Of a stretch of 64,000 nucleotides of DNA, positions 40,394-57,649 are shown piece by piece. The DNA lies in NCBI RefSeq assembly GCF_000012325.1, contig NC_003910.7:310001-374000 (forward strand), in the 5' to 3' direction. Numbering within the stretch: the stretch's first letter is position 1; each line of letters begins with the position of its first letter. Source of the stretch: Colwellia psychrerythraea 34H. GTDB lineage: Bacteria; Pseudomonadota; Gammaproteobacteria; Enterobacterales; Alteromonadaceae. Under the pieces are notes generated by a model. That model had not been told where the DNA came from and did not search any database. It worked only from the letters and a program-made list of their open reading frames with translations. Both the position numbers and the translations under genes were made by a program.

Positions 40394-40530
40394 GCGCTCC
40401 AGTTCCAAGGGGTTCACGCAAAATGAATCATCAGCGAACTGTTTTGATACGTTATCTACTCGCTTTAGCGATAAATAACGTAAGTTAACTTGAAATTTTA
40501 AATGTTTTTCAAAATAATTTAAAATAAACG

Positions 40531-40558
40531 TTGACATCAAAACTCGGAAGCGTATTAT
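40531..40558 (+). promoter_or_regulatory. rRNA promoter P2, first operon
   Basis: TTGACA, 16-base spacer, TATTAT, then discriminator ACGCCTCC; an A/T-rich UP-like stretch lies just upstream. Confidence 0.75.
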
Positions 40559-40675
40559 ACGCCTCCTGCTTCGGGGCAACAGCAACGAGCAACGCAAATT
40601 AAGTTCAACTTAGTTTGCTTCAGATAAAGAGCGAATGCGACTCTTATCTACTTCTAAACTTAGTTTACGAAGTTC

Positions 40676-40685
40676 TTCTTTAACA
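40676..40685 (+). promoter_or_regulatory. boxA antitermination site, first operon leader
   Basis: TTCTTTAACA resembles E. coli boxA (TGCTCTTTAACA) and is followed by TGTGTGAGCACTCAC, similar to the E. coli leader. A related ATTCTTTAACAATCTGG occurs in the 16S-23S spacer. Confidence 0.65.
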
Positions 40686-40926
40686 ATTAGTTATCATGCA
40701 ATTTGTGTGAGCACTCACATTATGTTGTTTTACATAGTTCTCTATCTTTTACTAGGTAGGAACAAAAAACGCTTAATGAATGATGTTCATGCAAATAAAT
40801 ATAGTTACGTATCTTTAGTTAGATAGGTAGCGACTATGTAATGCGATATCAACTTCGGTTGGTATCACGACAGAATTCATTGAGCAGTAACACATCGCTT
40901 GCGATGAGGTTACACAAACGATTTTT

Positions 40927-42468
<1,542 letters not shown>

Positions 42469-42565
42469 TCTTGAAGTAAAATTGCTTAATGGAAATCAGT
42501 TTTCGGATTGTATTTCACGAGTGTTCACACAAATTACATGATAACAAATTGAAAGATACCCTGAT

Positions 42566-42641
42566 GGGGCTATAGCTCAGCTGGGAGAGCGCCTGCCTTG
42601 CACGCAGGAGGTCAGCAGTTCGATCCTGCTTAGCTCCACCA
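42566..42641 (+). tRNA. tRNA-Ala (anticodon TGC), first operon spacer
   Basis: 76 nt from GGGGCTATAGCTCAG to the encoded CCA; anticodon stem CCTGC...GCAGG around TGC; T arm GTTCGATCC. It is the only tRNA in the spacer; tRNA-Ile is absent. Confidence 0.97.
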
Positions 42642-43077
42642 ACTCATCACGTATCTTTTACTAAAGAAAGAGACCAAATTTAAATACACTTTATAGTGAT
42701 TTTAAATTTGGTTTTTTAAACCACGAATTATGCCGAATGCGTGCTAATTTGAATTCTTTAACAATCTGGAAAGCTGATATAAATATCGGTATTTATAAGG
42801 TAAGCACGGTGTCGCGCTGTTGTTTACATGATTATAAATACCAAGCTGTTATCTCATTCTCTTATCGTGAATGTGGTAATGGTGATAGTGCATCCCCCCA
42901 AGGATGTATTATCAAATTCATACTGCTCGCAAGAGCATGATGTCTTATCAAGTAACTCATCGTATATCTTCGGATATACTGAGTACGTGAAAATGTCAGA
43001 CTTTACAATTGCCTTGGATTAGTCTCCGGGGCGTACTTCGTTTTCAAATCTTCGGATGAGACTACTTAGGGTTGTAT
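42642..43077. other. 16S-23S spacer after tRNA-Ala, first operon
   Basis: About 436 bp with a hairpin AAATTTAAA...TTTAAATTT region, a spacer boxA ATTCTTTAACA and inverted segments expected to form the 23S processing stem. Identical to the second operon as far as read by eye. Confidence 0.6.
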
Positions 43078-45971
<2,894 letters not shown>

Positions 45972-46139
45972 ACAACACCCAAGTAGTTTTGCTGAGAAGT
46001 GATACTGAAGTGATTTGTATAAAGACTGACATAGACCGAAAGGTAAGAAAACATCACGTACTTACGTGTTACTTGAACCAAGAAAACCAAACGATATTTA
46101 TAGCTCATTGAGCAAGCTTTCTAAGATTGTACCTTTTTT

Positions 46140-46255
46140 GTTTAGCGACAATAGCGCTGTGGTCCCACCTGATCCCTTTCCGAACTCAGAAGTGAAACGC
46201 AGTTGCGCCGATGGTAGTGTGGGAGTTCCCATGTGAGAGTAGGACATTGCTAAAC
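46140..46255 (+). rRNA. rrf: 5S ribosomal RNA, first copy
   Basis: About 116 nt from GTTTAGCGACAATAGCG to GGACATTGCTAAAC, with CCGAACTCAGAAGTGAAAC in the centre. Ends pair with each other as in 5S helix I. Confidence 0.95.
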
Positions 46256-46280
46256 TTCTAATTTGTGCTGCGGCACACGA

Positions 46281-46308
46281 GAAGCCCGTTACATTTGTGA
46301 CGGGCTAC
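46281..46308 (+). terminator. Weak terminator-like hairpin after the first 5S
   Basis: Stem AGCCCGTTAC / GTGACGGGCT, but the following bases are ACTTGATT, so there is no T run. The same stem after the second 5S has a proper T run. Confidence 0.5.
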
Positions 46309-46409
46309 TTGATTAAACACTATTTGTTAACTTAATTGCCTGATAAATGTGCAATTAACGTAAAAAATACTGTTTTATAAAATACTTACTTTCTTTATGG
46401 AACTAAGTG

Positions 46410-46437
46410 TTGACAATAAAACTGAGAGGCGTATTAT
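46410..46437 (+). promoter_or_regulatory. rRNA promoter, second operon
   Basis: TTGACA, 16-base spacer, TATTAT, discriminator GCGCACCTC; A/T-rich sequence upstream. It corresponds to P2 of operon 1. Confidence 0.75.
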
Positions 46438-46775
46438 GCGCACCTCACTCAGGCAAGGCCTGAGGTTAAGAAGATAACGAATGCGATTATCTTCTGTCTT
46501 TCATAGCAATATGAGCGACATTTTTCTTTAACAATTAGTTATCATGCAATTTGTGTGAGCACTCACATTATGTTGTTTTACATAGTTCTCTATCTTTTAC
46601 TAGGTAGGAACAAAAAAACGCTTAATGAATGCTGTTCATGCAAATAAATATAGTTATTTATCTTTAGTTAGATAGGTAGCGACTATGTAATGCGATATCA
46701 ACTTCGGTTGGTATCACGACAGAATTCATTGAGCAGTAACACATCGCTTGCGATGAGGTTACACAAACGATTTTT

Positions 46776-48319
<1,544 letters not shown>

Positions 48320-48416
48320 TCTTGAAGTAAAATTGCTTAATGGAAATCAGTTTTCGGATTGTATTTCACGAGTGTTCACACAAATTACATGATAACAAAT
48401 TGAAAGATACCCTGAT

Positions 48417-48492
48417 GGGGCTATAGCTCAGCTGGGAGAGCGCCTGCCTTGCACGCAGGAGGTCAGCAGTTCGATCCTGCTTAGCTCCACCA
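48417..48492 (+). tRNA. tRNA-Ala (anticodon TGC), second operon spacer
   Basis: Same 76-nt sequence as the tRNA in the first operon, with encoded CCA. Confidence 0.97.
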
Positions 48493-48928
48493 ACTCATCA
48501 CGTATCTTTTACTAAAGAAAGAGACCAAATTTAAATACACTTTATAGTGATTTTAAATTTGGTTTTTTAAACCACGAATTATGCCGAATGCGTGCTAATT
48601 TGAATTCTTTAACAATCTGGAAAGCTGATATAAATATCGGTATTTATAAGGTAAGCACGGTGTCGCGCTGTTGTTTACATGATTATAAATACCAAGCTGT
48701 TATCTCATTCTCTTATCGTGAATGTGGTAATGGTGATAGTGCATCCCCCCAAGGATGTATTATCAAATTCATACTGCTCGCAAGAGCATGATGTCTTATC
48801 AAGTAACTCATCGTATATCTTCGGATATACTGAGTACGTGAAAATGTCAGACTTTACAATTGCCTTGGATTAGTCTCCGGGGCGTACTTCGTTTTCAAAT
48901 CTTCGGATGAGACTACTTAGGGTTGTAT
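48493..48928. other. 16S-23S spacer after tRNA-Ala, second operon
   Basis: About 436 bp, matching the first operon's spacer; no further tRNA or ORF. Confidence 0.6.
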
Positions 48929-51822
<2,894 letters not shown>

Positions 51823-51990
51823 ACAACACCCAAGTAGTTTTGCTGAGAAGTGATACTGAAGTGATTTGTATAAAGACTGACATAGACCGAAAGGTAAGAA
51901 AACATCACGTACTTACGTGTTACTTGAACCAAGAAAACCAAACGATATTTATAGCTCATTGAGCAAGCTTTCTAAGATTGTACCTTTTTT

Positions 51991-52106
51991 GTTTAGCGAC
52001 AATAGCGCTGTGGTCCCACCTGATCCCTTTCCGAACTCAGAAGTGAAACGCAGTTGCGCCGATGGTAGTGTGGGAGTTCCCATGTGAGAGTAGGACATTG
52101 CTAAAC
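51991..52106 (+). rRNA. rrf: 5S ribosomal RNA, second copy
   Basis: About 116 nt, same sequence as the first 5S. Confidence 0.95.
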
Positions 52107-52117
52107 TTCTAATTAGA

Positions 52118-52148
52118 GAAGCCCGTTACGAAAGTAACGGGCTTTTTG
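52118..52148 (+). terminator. Terminator of the second rRNA operon
   Basis: Perfect stem AGCCCGTTAC / GTAACGGGCT with GAAA loop and T run. Confidence 0.9.
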
Positions 52149-52159
52149 CTGTCTGGGAT

Positions 52160-52490
52160 TTAAAAAACGAAGTCCATATGAGCGTAGTACATTGCTAAGT
52201 TTCTCTTTAAAGAAACTTGTAGCTTACGCTACGGATTTTTTGCTTTCTGGCATTTGAACAATCTCACAGATAGTGAAGTGAAAGCCCTTGCGCCGGGGGT
52301 AGCGTGATTCATGTTAGTTAAGCCCATGTTTGTAGGGCACTGCTAAGGGTCTATTTAAAGAAGCCCGATTCATATGAGTCGGGCTTTTTGTTGTCTGGGA
52401 TTTAAAAAATGAAATCCATATGAGCGTAGTACATTGCCAAAAGTCTCTTTAAAGAAACCCGTCGCTTACGCTACGGGTTTCTTGCGTTCT
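52160..52490 (+). repeat. Tail of 5S-like relics and terminators after the rRNA operon
   Basis: Three units follow the operon. Units 1 and 3 hold CATATGAGCGTAGTACATTGC, close to the 5S 3' part CATGTGAGAGTAGGACATTGC, given here in short. Unit 2 (about 52265-52350) matches a longer 5S stretch: GAAGTGAAAGC, TTGCGCCG, GGTAGCGTG. Each ends in a hairpin: CGTAGCTTACGCTACG type at about 52205-52242, AGCCCGATTC/GAGTCGGGCT at 52361-52390, and AACCCGTCGC/GCTACGGGTT at 52456-52487. They look like decayed 5S genes with their terminators. Confidence 0.7.
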
Positions 52491-52867
52491 AGAGATCAAA
52501 GCACCTATGATCAATATCTGAAAGTTAAGCTCTAATATGAATGTAACTCTTACAAATTGTATTGATGGAAATACAGGATGGTACTCAGATAACGCTCATA
52601 ATAGAACATAGGGCGTCCTTCAGCATACTTAGATTAATTGTTCGCTCTATAATTCTTCAAGGTAAAAAGTTGCGTAAGAGGAGTGCTGAAATGAGGGAGG
52701 TAAACGAAAAGACTAACCCCTTTGATTTATATAATATCTAACTGTTTGATGTACAGAACACTGTAAGCGTTATTAAGGTAATTTCAATTGGTATAAGTAA
52801 AGAGATGTTCTTTAGCGTAACGTTATCTAACTATTTAAACCTAATAGACCTAATAAAGAAATCTAGC
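52491..52867. other. Intergenic region right of the rRNA operons
   Basis: About 380 bp of AT-rich sequence. A 16-codon ORF at 52691, MREVNEKTNPFDLYNI, has a strong AAGAGGAG site but is too short to call. Nothing else recognised. Confidence 0.4.
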
Positions 52868-52960
52868 TTAGCTTTCAAAAACACCAACTACCATTGAGAT
52901 AAGAAATAATGCTGAAGCTGGGATCATAGTTAATATGAATAAAGTATTTAAATCTAACAT
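52868..52960 (-). CDS. Small membrane peptide, 30 residues
   Basis: ATG at 52958-52960 opens MLDLNTLFILTMIPAS and continues ALFLISMVVGVFES. It has AAGGAAAG at good distance upstream. One hydrophobic helix covers most of the peptide, with acidic ends. It is too short for usual gene callers. It could be a single-pass subunit or regulator of a membrane complex, or a hydrophobic toxin of a type I system; no antitoxin RNA can be shown. Lies in a gene-poor 1.1 kb gap between the rRNA operons and dusA. Confidence 0.5.
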   Translation of the reverse strand: MLDLNTLFILTMIPASALFLISMVVGVFES

Positions 52961-53279
52961 CGGTCTTTCCTTGTATATTTCGACTATTTAATGAATCTAA
53001 AAAGTAATGCGAAATGTGTGTATTTATTACTAAGTTGCAATAAGTAGTACAAAGGTTGTGCCAATGTTATTATTAATTGTTAACGTACTGATTAATGAGG
53101 ATATTTATTTTTTGTTATTCTTTGAATATATAAAGGGTGTTTGATTATGAATCGATGGGTGGTTATAAAGGCTATTTTGTGGTTAAAAATACCGATAAAT
53201 AATTGAAAAAGTAAGTTGCTAATATTTTATGATCTCAATATCGGGACACTCATTCCCAATATTGAGATAAGAATAGTTA
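52961..53279. other. Intergenic region left of dusA
   Basis: About 320 bp, AT-rich. A 19-codon ORF at 53146 (MNRWVVIKAILWLKIPINN) has a weak AAAGGG site and is not called. CAATATTGAGAT / ATCTCAATATTG near 53232-53270 forms a hairpin that may terminate dusA. Confidence 0.45.
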
Positions 53280-54287
53280 TTAAGGTAAAGTAACCTTATT
53301 GAATGCATCAAGTAGTACTTGTCCACCAGCACCATCTTTACCTGCACACTCACTCAAGTGTTGTCTGAACTTACGCGCTCCTGATAAACCATTACAAAGC
53401 CCTAACATATGACGCAGTACATGCCACGCTCGCCCGCCATTCGCTATTGTTTCGTCGATATAGGGAACCATTAAATCAATCACTTCAGATCTTGATAATT
53501 TTATAGTGTCTGATTGGTATATTTCATTATCTGCATCTGCGAGCATATATGGGCTGTTATATATTTCTCGTCCAATCATTACGCCATCAATATGCTGAAG
53601 ATGTTCATTAGCTTCAGAGAACGTTTTAATACCACCATTAATGGATACTTCTAAATCCTTAAAATCATTTTTTATTTGATAAACACGATCGTAGTCTAAA
53701 GGGGGAACATCACGATTCTGTTTAGGACTTAATCCAGTCAACCAGGCTTTTCTCGCATGAATAATGAAATGGCGACAATCAGCTTTTGATACTTCTTCAA
53801 TAAAAGTATGCAAAAATTCGTAAGAATCTAAATCATCAATACCGATCCGTGATTTCACGGTGACTGGAATATTCGTCGCTGATTGCATTTGGTTAACGCA
53901 TTGAGCAACCAAAGCAGGCTCGGCCATCAAACATGCACCAAATCGACCGTTCTGAACTCTATCAGACGGACAGCCAACATTAATATTTACTTCATCATAA
54001 CCGTATTGTTCAGCAATTTTGGCACATTCCGTCATTGCTTTAACATCACTACCCCCTAGCTGTAATACTAATGGGTGCTCTGCATCGTTATAGGATAAGT
54101 AATCCCCCTTGCCACGTAAAATTGCACCGGTAGTGACCATTTCTGTGTAAAGCACAGTGTGTTGAGTCATTAGACGATAGAAATAACGAGAATGTTTATC
54201 TGTCCAATCGAGCATCGGCGCAACTGAGAGCTTGTGATTGATTGTAGCCCTTGCTATATAAGGCTTTGAGTCGGTAATTATGGTCAT
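53280..54287 (-). CDS. dusA: tRNA-dihydrouridine synthase A
   Basis: I take ATG 54285-54287, preceded by GGAG, giving 335 residues; the open frame goes on to 54365 but the extra 26 residues are unlike the family. Motifs are SVAPMLDWTD at the start of the barrel, EMVTTGAI, LQLGGSD, NVGCPSDRVQNG, the catalytic Cys in FGACLM, IIHARKAWLTGLSPK and SINGGI. It is an FMN enzyme that reduces U20/U20a in tRNA D loops. The 5' end faces an integrase gene, and dusA is a known integration target, so its first codons may come from the element. Confidence 0.93.
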   Translation of the reverse strand: MTIITDSKPYIARATINHKLSVAPMLDWTDKHSRYFYRLMTQHTVLYTEMVTTGAILRGKGDYLSYNDAEHPLVLQLGGSDVKAMTECAKIAEQYGYDEVNINVGCPSDRVQNGRFGACLMAEPALVAQCVNQMQSATNIPVTVKSRIGIDDLDSYEFLHTFIEEVSKADCRHFIIHARKAWLTGLSPKQNRDVPPLDYDRVYQIKNDFKDLEVSINGGIKTFSEANEHLQHIDGVMIGREIYNSPYMLADADNEIYQSDTIKLSRSEVIDLMVPYIDETIANGGRAWHVLRHMLGLCNGLSGARKFRQHLSECAGKDGAGGQVLLDAFNKVTLP

Positions 54288-54394
54288 TTGATTAAGCTCC
54301 AAATCGGCTTGAATCGCCTGTACTTTCGTTGAGTTTCCGTCTAAGGTGTTCCGTAAGTGTTCCATTCTGAGTAGGACGATTAAGGAAAATATTC

Positions 54395-55462
54395 ATGGCA
54401 TCAGTAACAATTGATAAACGCCAAAAGGCAAACGGAGATTTCAGCTATCGATGTACAGTTCGAGTAAAAAAGAATGGTGCGATTATACATAGGGAATCCA
54501 GAACATTCAGTAAAAAAGAATTAGCGAATACTTGGGGAAGAATCAGAAAAGACGATATTGAGCTAAACAGTATTATTCTTCAAGAAAAGAAAATTTCAAT
54601 TGCTGAATTGATAGACCTATATATCAACGATGCCGATTTATGGGGAAACACTGGAAGAACTAAACGATACGTAATCGATATGTTACGGGATTCTCCTATT
54701 GCATCAGTTTTAGCAAATGAGCTTAAAACTAGTGATTTAATAAGCCACTGCAGAATGCGTCGGGATGCAGGGGCTGGAGGTGCGACTGTTTATCATGATA
54801 TTGCATATTTACGAAGCATAATGAAGAAAGCTCTTCCCGTTTTTGATGTAAAAGCAAATTGGAAAATATTTGAAGATGCAGTTCCTGTATTAATTGACAT
54901 GAAGCTTGTTGGCAAGAGCCAAAAGCGTACACGCAGACCCACAGAAAATGAATTGGAAAGGCTTATAGAAGCACTAACAGAAAGACAGAAGCAACAAAGT
55001 AGTAAAATCCCCTTTGTTGATATTCTTAATTTTTCCATACTGACATGTATGAGAATAGGTGAAGTCTGTAAAATTAAATGGGAAGATTTAAATCATGAAC
55101 ACAAAACGGTAATTGTAAGAGACAGAAAAGACCCAAGGAAGAAAGAGGGTAACCATATGATCGTGCCGTTATTAGCTGGTTCATACGACATAGTGAAAAA
55201 GCAATTAGAAACAGATGAGAGAATCTTTCCTTATGCCTCTGCCTCCGTATCAGCAGGGTTTCAGCGTGTTAGAAATACTTTAGGCATAACTGACTTAAGA
55301 TATCATGACTTAAGACGAGAGGGCGCATCTAGGCTGTTTGAAAAAGGTTATAGCATTGAAGAAGTGGCACAAGTCACAGGACATAGAAATTTGAATATAC
55401 TTTGGCAAGTATATACGCAGTTATTCCCTCATAAACTGCATGATAAATTTGCCGAAGAATAA
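54395..55462 (+). CDS. Tyrosine recombinase / integrase
   Basis: A 355-residue site-specific recombinase. The N-terminal part (about 1-60) is a basic arm-type DNA-binding domain (FSYRCTVRVKKNGAIIHRES). A core-binding SAM-like domain covers about 65-165. The catalytic domain has Arg in TCMRIGEV (about 219), Lys in VRDRKDPRKKEG, HDLRREG (about 303), GHRNLN (about 329) and the nucleophile Tyr in WQVYTQLFP (about 340). All five catalytic positions are present, so it is probably active. It lies head-to-head with dusA, as in dusA-targeting elements. Confidence 0.92.
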   Translation: MASVTIDKRQKANGDFSYRCTVRVKKNGAIIHRESRTFSKKELANTWGRIRKDDIELNSIILQEKKISIAELIDLYINDADLWGNTGRTKRYVIDMLRDSPIASVLANELKTSDLISHCRMRRDAGAGGATVYHDIAYLRSIMKKALPVFDVKANWKIFEDAVPVLIDMKLVGKSQKRTRRPTENELERLIEALTERQKQQSSKIPFVDILNFSILTCMRIGEVCKIKWEDLNHEHKTVIVRDRKDPRKKEGNHMIVPLLAGSYDIVKKQLETDERIFPYASASVSAGFQRVRNTLGITDLRYHDLRREGASRLFEKGYSIEEVAQVTGHRNLNILWQVYTQLFPHKLHDKFAEE

Positions 55463-55550
55463 ATAATTAAGAAACGTAAAATAGCGAGGCATGTTTCAGT
55501 TAAGTTTATTATGAGAATAAGATTTAATTGAAACATCATTAGCACTAATA

Positions 55551-55718
55551 TTAATTTTCTGTATTAGTAGTATAAGAGGATAGAAGTAAATTATATTCTG
55601 TTGATATATTCCACATCGTTAGAAGTCTCTTTAGTTCAACAAGCTCACTATGAGTGGGGTCACCATTAATTGATTTTTCTGATAAAAAATTTAAACGCTT
55701 AAATTCTTCGCTAGTCAT
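55551..55718 (-). CDS. Small protein of the element, 55 residues
   Basis: ATG at 55716-55718 with AAGGATG upstream. It opens MTSEEFKRLNFLSEKSI and continues NGDPTHSELVELKRLLTMWN, then a Ser/Thr-rich tail. The amphipathic helices suggest a small helical protein. I do not recognise it. Its place convergent with the integrase gene suggests a regulatory role, such as excision control, but there is no direct sign of this. Confidence 0.5.
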   Translation of the reverse strand: MTSEEFKRLNFLSEKSINGDPTHSELVELKRLLTMWNISTEYNLLLSSYTTNTEN

Positions 55719-56108
55719 AATAATCATCCTTGATTCATACTAACTAAAATATAGCTAACTTTTTGTTTTATACAATATTAATAAGTATTCGCTACGCGAT
55801 GAAGTTAGGTTAATGTCTTCTGTGCGCAAGGATATAGCGATATTAATTTTTTAAAATAAAACGCTAAGGGCTATAGCTGCGACAGATAAGACATAAATAT
55901 TGATTACGAGTCTGTAATATTTACGGTAACTTCGAGAGTATAAGAAGACATTACAAAATCACATTCGTCGATTAACATAGCTTTATGTACAAAAAAAGCA
56001 TCTACCAAACTGGAAGATGCTTCATGAAGATTATCAACAAATATGGGTCCATGGGTTTATTCAGGCATACCATTGTCGATAATAAGTTTTGATAATGAAA
56101 CTAATTTT
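55719..56108. other. Gap between small ORF and PEP-CTERM gene
   Basis: About 390 bp. It holds the upstream region of the 55-residue ORF and the terminator at 55991-56023. No other gene seen. Confidence 0.5.
55991..56023 (-). terminator. Terminator downstream of the second PEP-CTERM gene
   Basis: Stem AAGCATCT / AGATGCTT with T run when read on the minus strand. About 85 bases after the stop. Confidence 0.75.
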
Positions 56109-56768
56109 TTAAGATTGTTTCTTAAATCTACGTGATGCTAAACCAATCATTCCTAATGCAAAAATTGCAAGTGTAGAAGGCTCTGGAATATCAGTAGATG
56201 AAGCTTTCTCGAATACCACTTCACCAATAGCGACTTGCCCAGTACTACCGTAATTTGAATTAAGTTTCATTCTAATAAATGAAGCGTTGGTAGAAGCAAA
56301 AGAAAAGCTTTGCCCCGAAGCTACAGCGGAACTAGACTCCATACCTACGTTAAATGTCCCAAGTGAGGTTGAACCTAAAAAACTGGAGTTGTCTGCTGCA
56401 AATAACTCGAATTCATTAAGTCCCAGTGCACCATGATAGTTCCAAATTCCTATACTTTCTAATTCAAATAAACCACCTAAAGAAAAATCAAGATTGATAG
56501 GGAAAATAACATTGGGAACATTCGCCCAGCAGTTACTCCCGCAAGAATTATTATGTGTAGCTGTGGATAGAAACGTATCGAAATCAGTTACACCTGAAGT
56601 ATAGTTCTGACTTAAACCATTTTGGTTGATTATATTGACTGCCAAAGCAGAACCATTTGAATTAGGCGCGGTTACGGAATCAGCACCAATAATAAGTCCG
56701 GCATTGGCTAAACTACAACAAGCTAACGCAAGACTTGCAAAAGTACCTTTTAAAAATTTAAATTTCAT
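56109..56768 (-). CDS. PEP-CTERM sorting-domain protein, second
   Basis: A 219-residue exported protein. Signal peptide about 1-23 (ending LANA). The C-terminal tail is IPEPSTLAIFALGMIGLA followed by RRFKKQS. The body has a CGSNC pair and a pattern of SIGIWNYHGALGLNEFELFA and FIRMKLNSNYG that suggests a jelly-roll, F5/8-like carbohydrate-binding fold; this is a guess from pattern. It sits between the integrase and the phage genes. AAAAGGA lies before the ATG. Confidence 0.87.
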   Translation of the reverse strand: MKFKFLKGTFASLALACCSLANAGLIIGADSVTAPNSNGSALAVNIINQNGLSQNYTSGVTDFDTFLSTATHNNSCGSNCWANVPNVIFPINLDFSLGGLFELESIGIWNYHGALGLNEFELFAADNSSFLGSTSLGTFNVGMESSSAVASGQSFSFASTNASFIRMKLNSNYGSTGQVAIGEVVFEKASSTDIPEPSTLAIFALGMIGLASRRFKKQS

Positions 56769-57514
56769 TTGATATTCCTTTTAATCACTGTTTATTTATT
56801 TTGGTAGGTAACGGTTATAATAGTAACTCATTGATTTAGGCATAAAACATACCAATATTAAAATACCTTTTAATTTCAATGTAATGATGGCTTCCACGTT
56901 TTTTCAATAACGTAATATTGTAAATAATACTGACACCAAGCAACTCTGAGACTTCAGGTTAGTGCACCAAGGGAATATTGGCACTAACAAATATTAGAGC
57001 CAAAAACGAAACTACTTGGGGCATTCTGCAACACTCGCTACGCGAAGAAAAACGAACAAACAAAAACAAGACAAATCTCTGTAAGCCTTGTCACTTAAAG
57101 CTTGCAGAGGTACTCCGAAAAAACTTTACCCCCGTATTACTAAACGGGAGTAAAATCTTTCATTTCCTCCTACCGCTCCATTCCTCTTCCTCGTTGCTCA
57201 GGCTTCGCCCTCGTCCTCGTCATCATCGCTCAGGGTCGTCAATAGAAAGCTCAGTTGCCTAAAAGTAATCATTAAGTAAAGAATAGAGAAAAGGTCAAAA
57301 GCGGTTCCAAAGAGCTTCAAGCCTAATTTAGTAAAGTAAAATAAAGGTTTCTAAGAACATTTTTAAATACACAAAAATAACCTCAGACACTCCTTGATTT
57401 TCATTGACAAAATTATTCTCTCACTCTGTTTGATTAGCATCAAATTAAGCGCGCACCCCTATGTTTCTGCGAAACGGGTACACATTAAATTGACACTATC
57501 AGGGAACTTAGAGC
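56769..57514. other. Gene-poor stretch with hairpins
   Basis: About 746 bp. Besides the sigma-54 site it has a hairpin at 56958-56988 (GTTAGTGCACCAA / TTGGCACTAAC, one bulge) and a small one near 57129-57148 (CCCGT / ACGGG). A 94-codon open frame at 56978-57262 has an unlikely composition and is not called. Function unknown; a phage replication origin is one possibility. Confidence 0.45.
56839..56854 (-). promoter_or_regulatory. Sigma-54-type promoter upstream of the second PEP-CTERM gene
   Basis: Read on the minus strand, TGGTATG-N4-ATGCC keeps GG and GC at the -24/-12 spacing. It lies about 71 bp before the ATG, close to the 77 bp seen at the first PEP-CTERM gene. Confidence 0.6.
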
Positions 57515-57649
57515 ATGAATGATATTGAAGCTGAAATCGCTAACACTTTAAAAGAGATTGAAGAACTAAAGGAAGAGACACGGGCAATTGTGGCCAAAAT
57601 GAAGACGCTAAATACTGCTGATGAAAAGGAAACTAATCATGCTAATTAA
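57515..57649 (+). CDS. Small coiled-coil protein, 44 residues
   Basis: Starts MNDIEAEIANTLKEIEELKEE in two parts, with AGGGA about nine bases upstream, and ends KETNHAN. Almost wholly charged helix. It overlaps the next ORF by 11 bases, so the two are probably translated together. Family not recognised. Confidence 0.5.
   Translation: MNDIEAEIANTLKEIEELKEETRAIVAKMKTLNTADEKETNHAN

Larger units (their letters stand above)
40127..40926. other. Upstream and leader region of the first rRNA operon
   Basis: About 800 bp with two tandem promoters (40366 and 40531), a boxA at 40676 and leader hairpins such as GATATCAACTTCGGTTGGTATC. From about 40676 it is nearly identical to the leader of the second operon. 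The 99-codon open frame on the minus strand overlaps the promoters and is not a gene. Confidence 0.75.
46256..46775. other. Region between the two rRNA operons
   Basis: About 520 bp holding the weak hairpin, one promoter at 46410, boxA at 46524 (TTCTTTAACA) and the 16S leader. The leader differs from that of operon 1 by a few bases. Confidence 0.7.

Noticed and set aside
40298..40597. 99-codon open frame on the minus strand before the first 16S
   Set aside because: It overlaps two rRNA promoters and the leader, and has no ribosome site.
52691..52741. 16-codon ORF with a strong AAGAGGAG site
   Set aside because: Too short to support without comparison; noted in the intergenic entry only.
56978..57262. 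94-codon open frame with TTG start
   Set aside because: Composition (runs of Ser, Leu, Arg, Pro) and lack of ribosome site suggest chance; it starts inside a hairpin.
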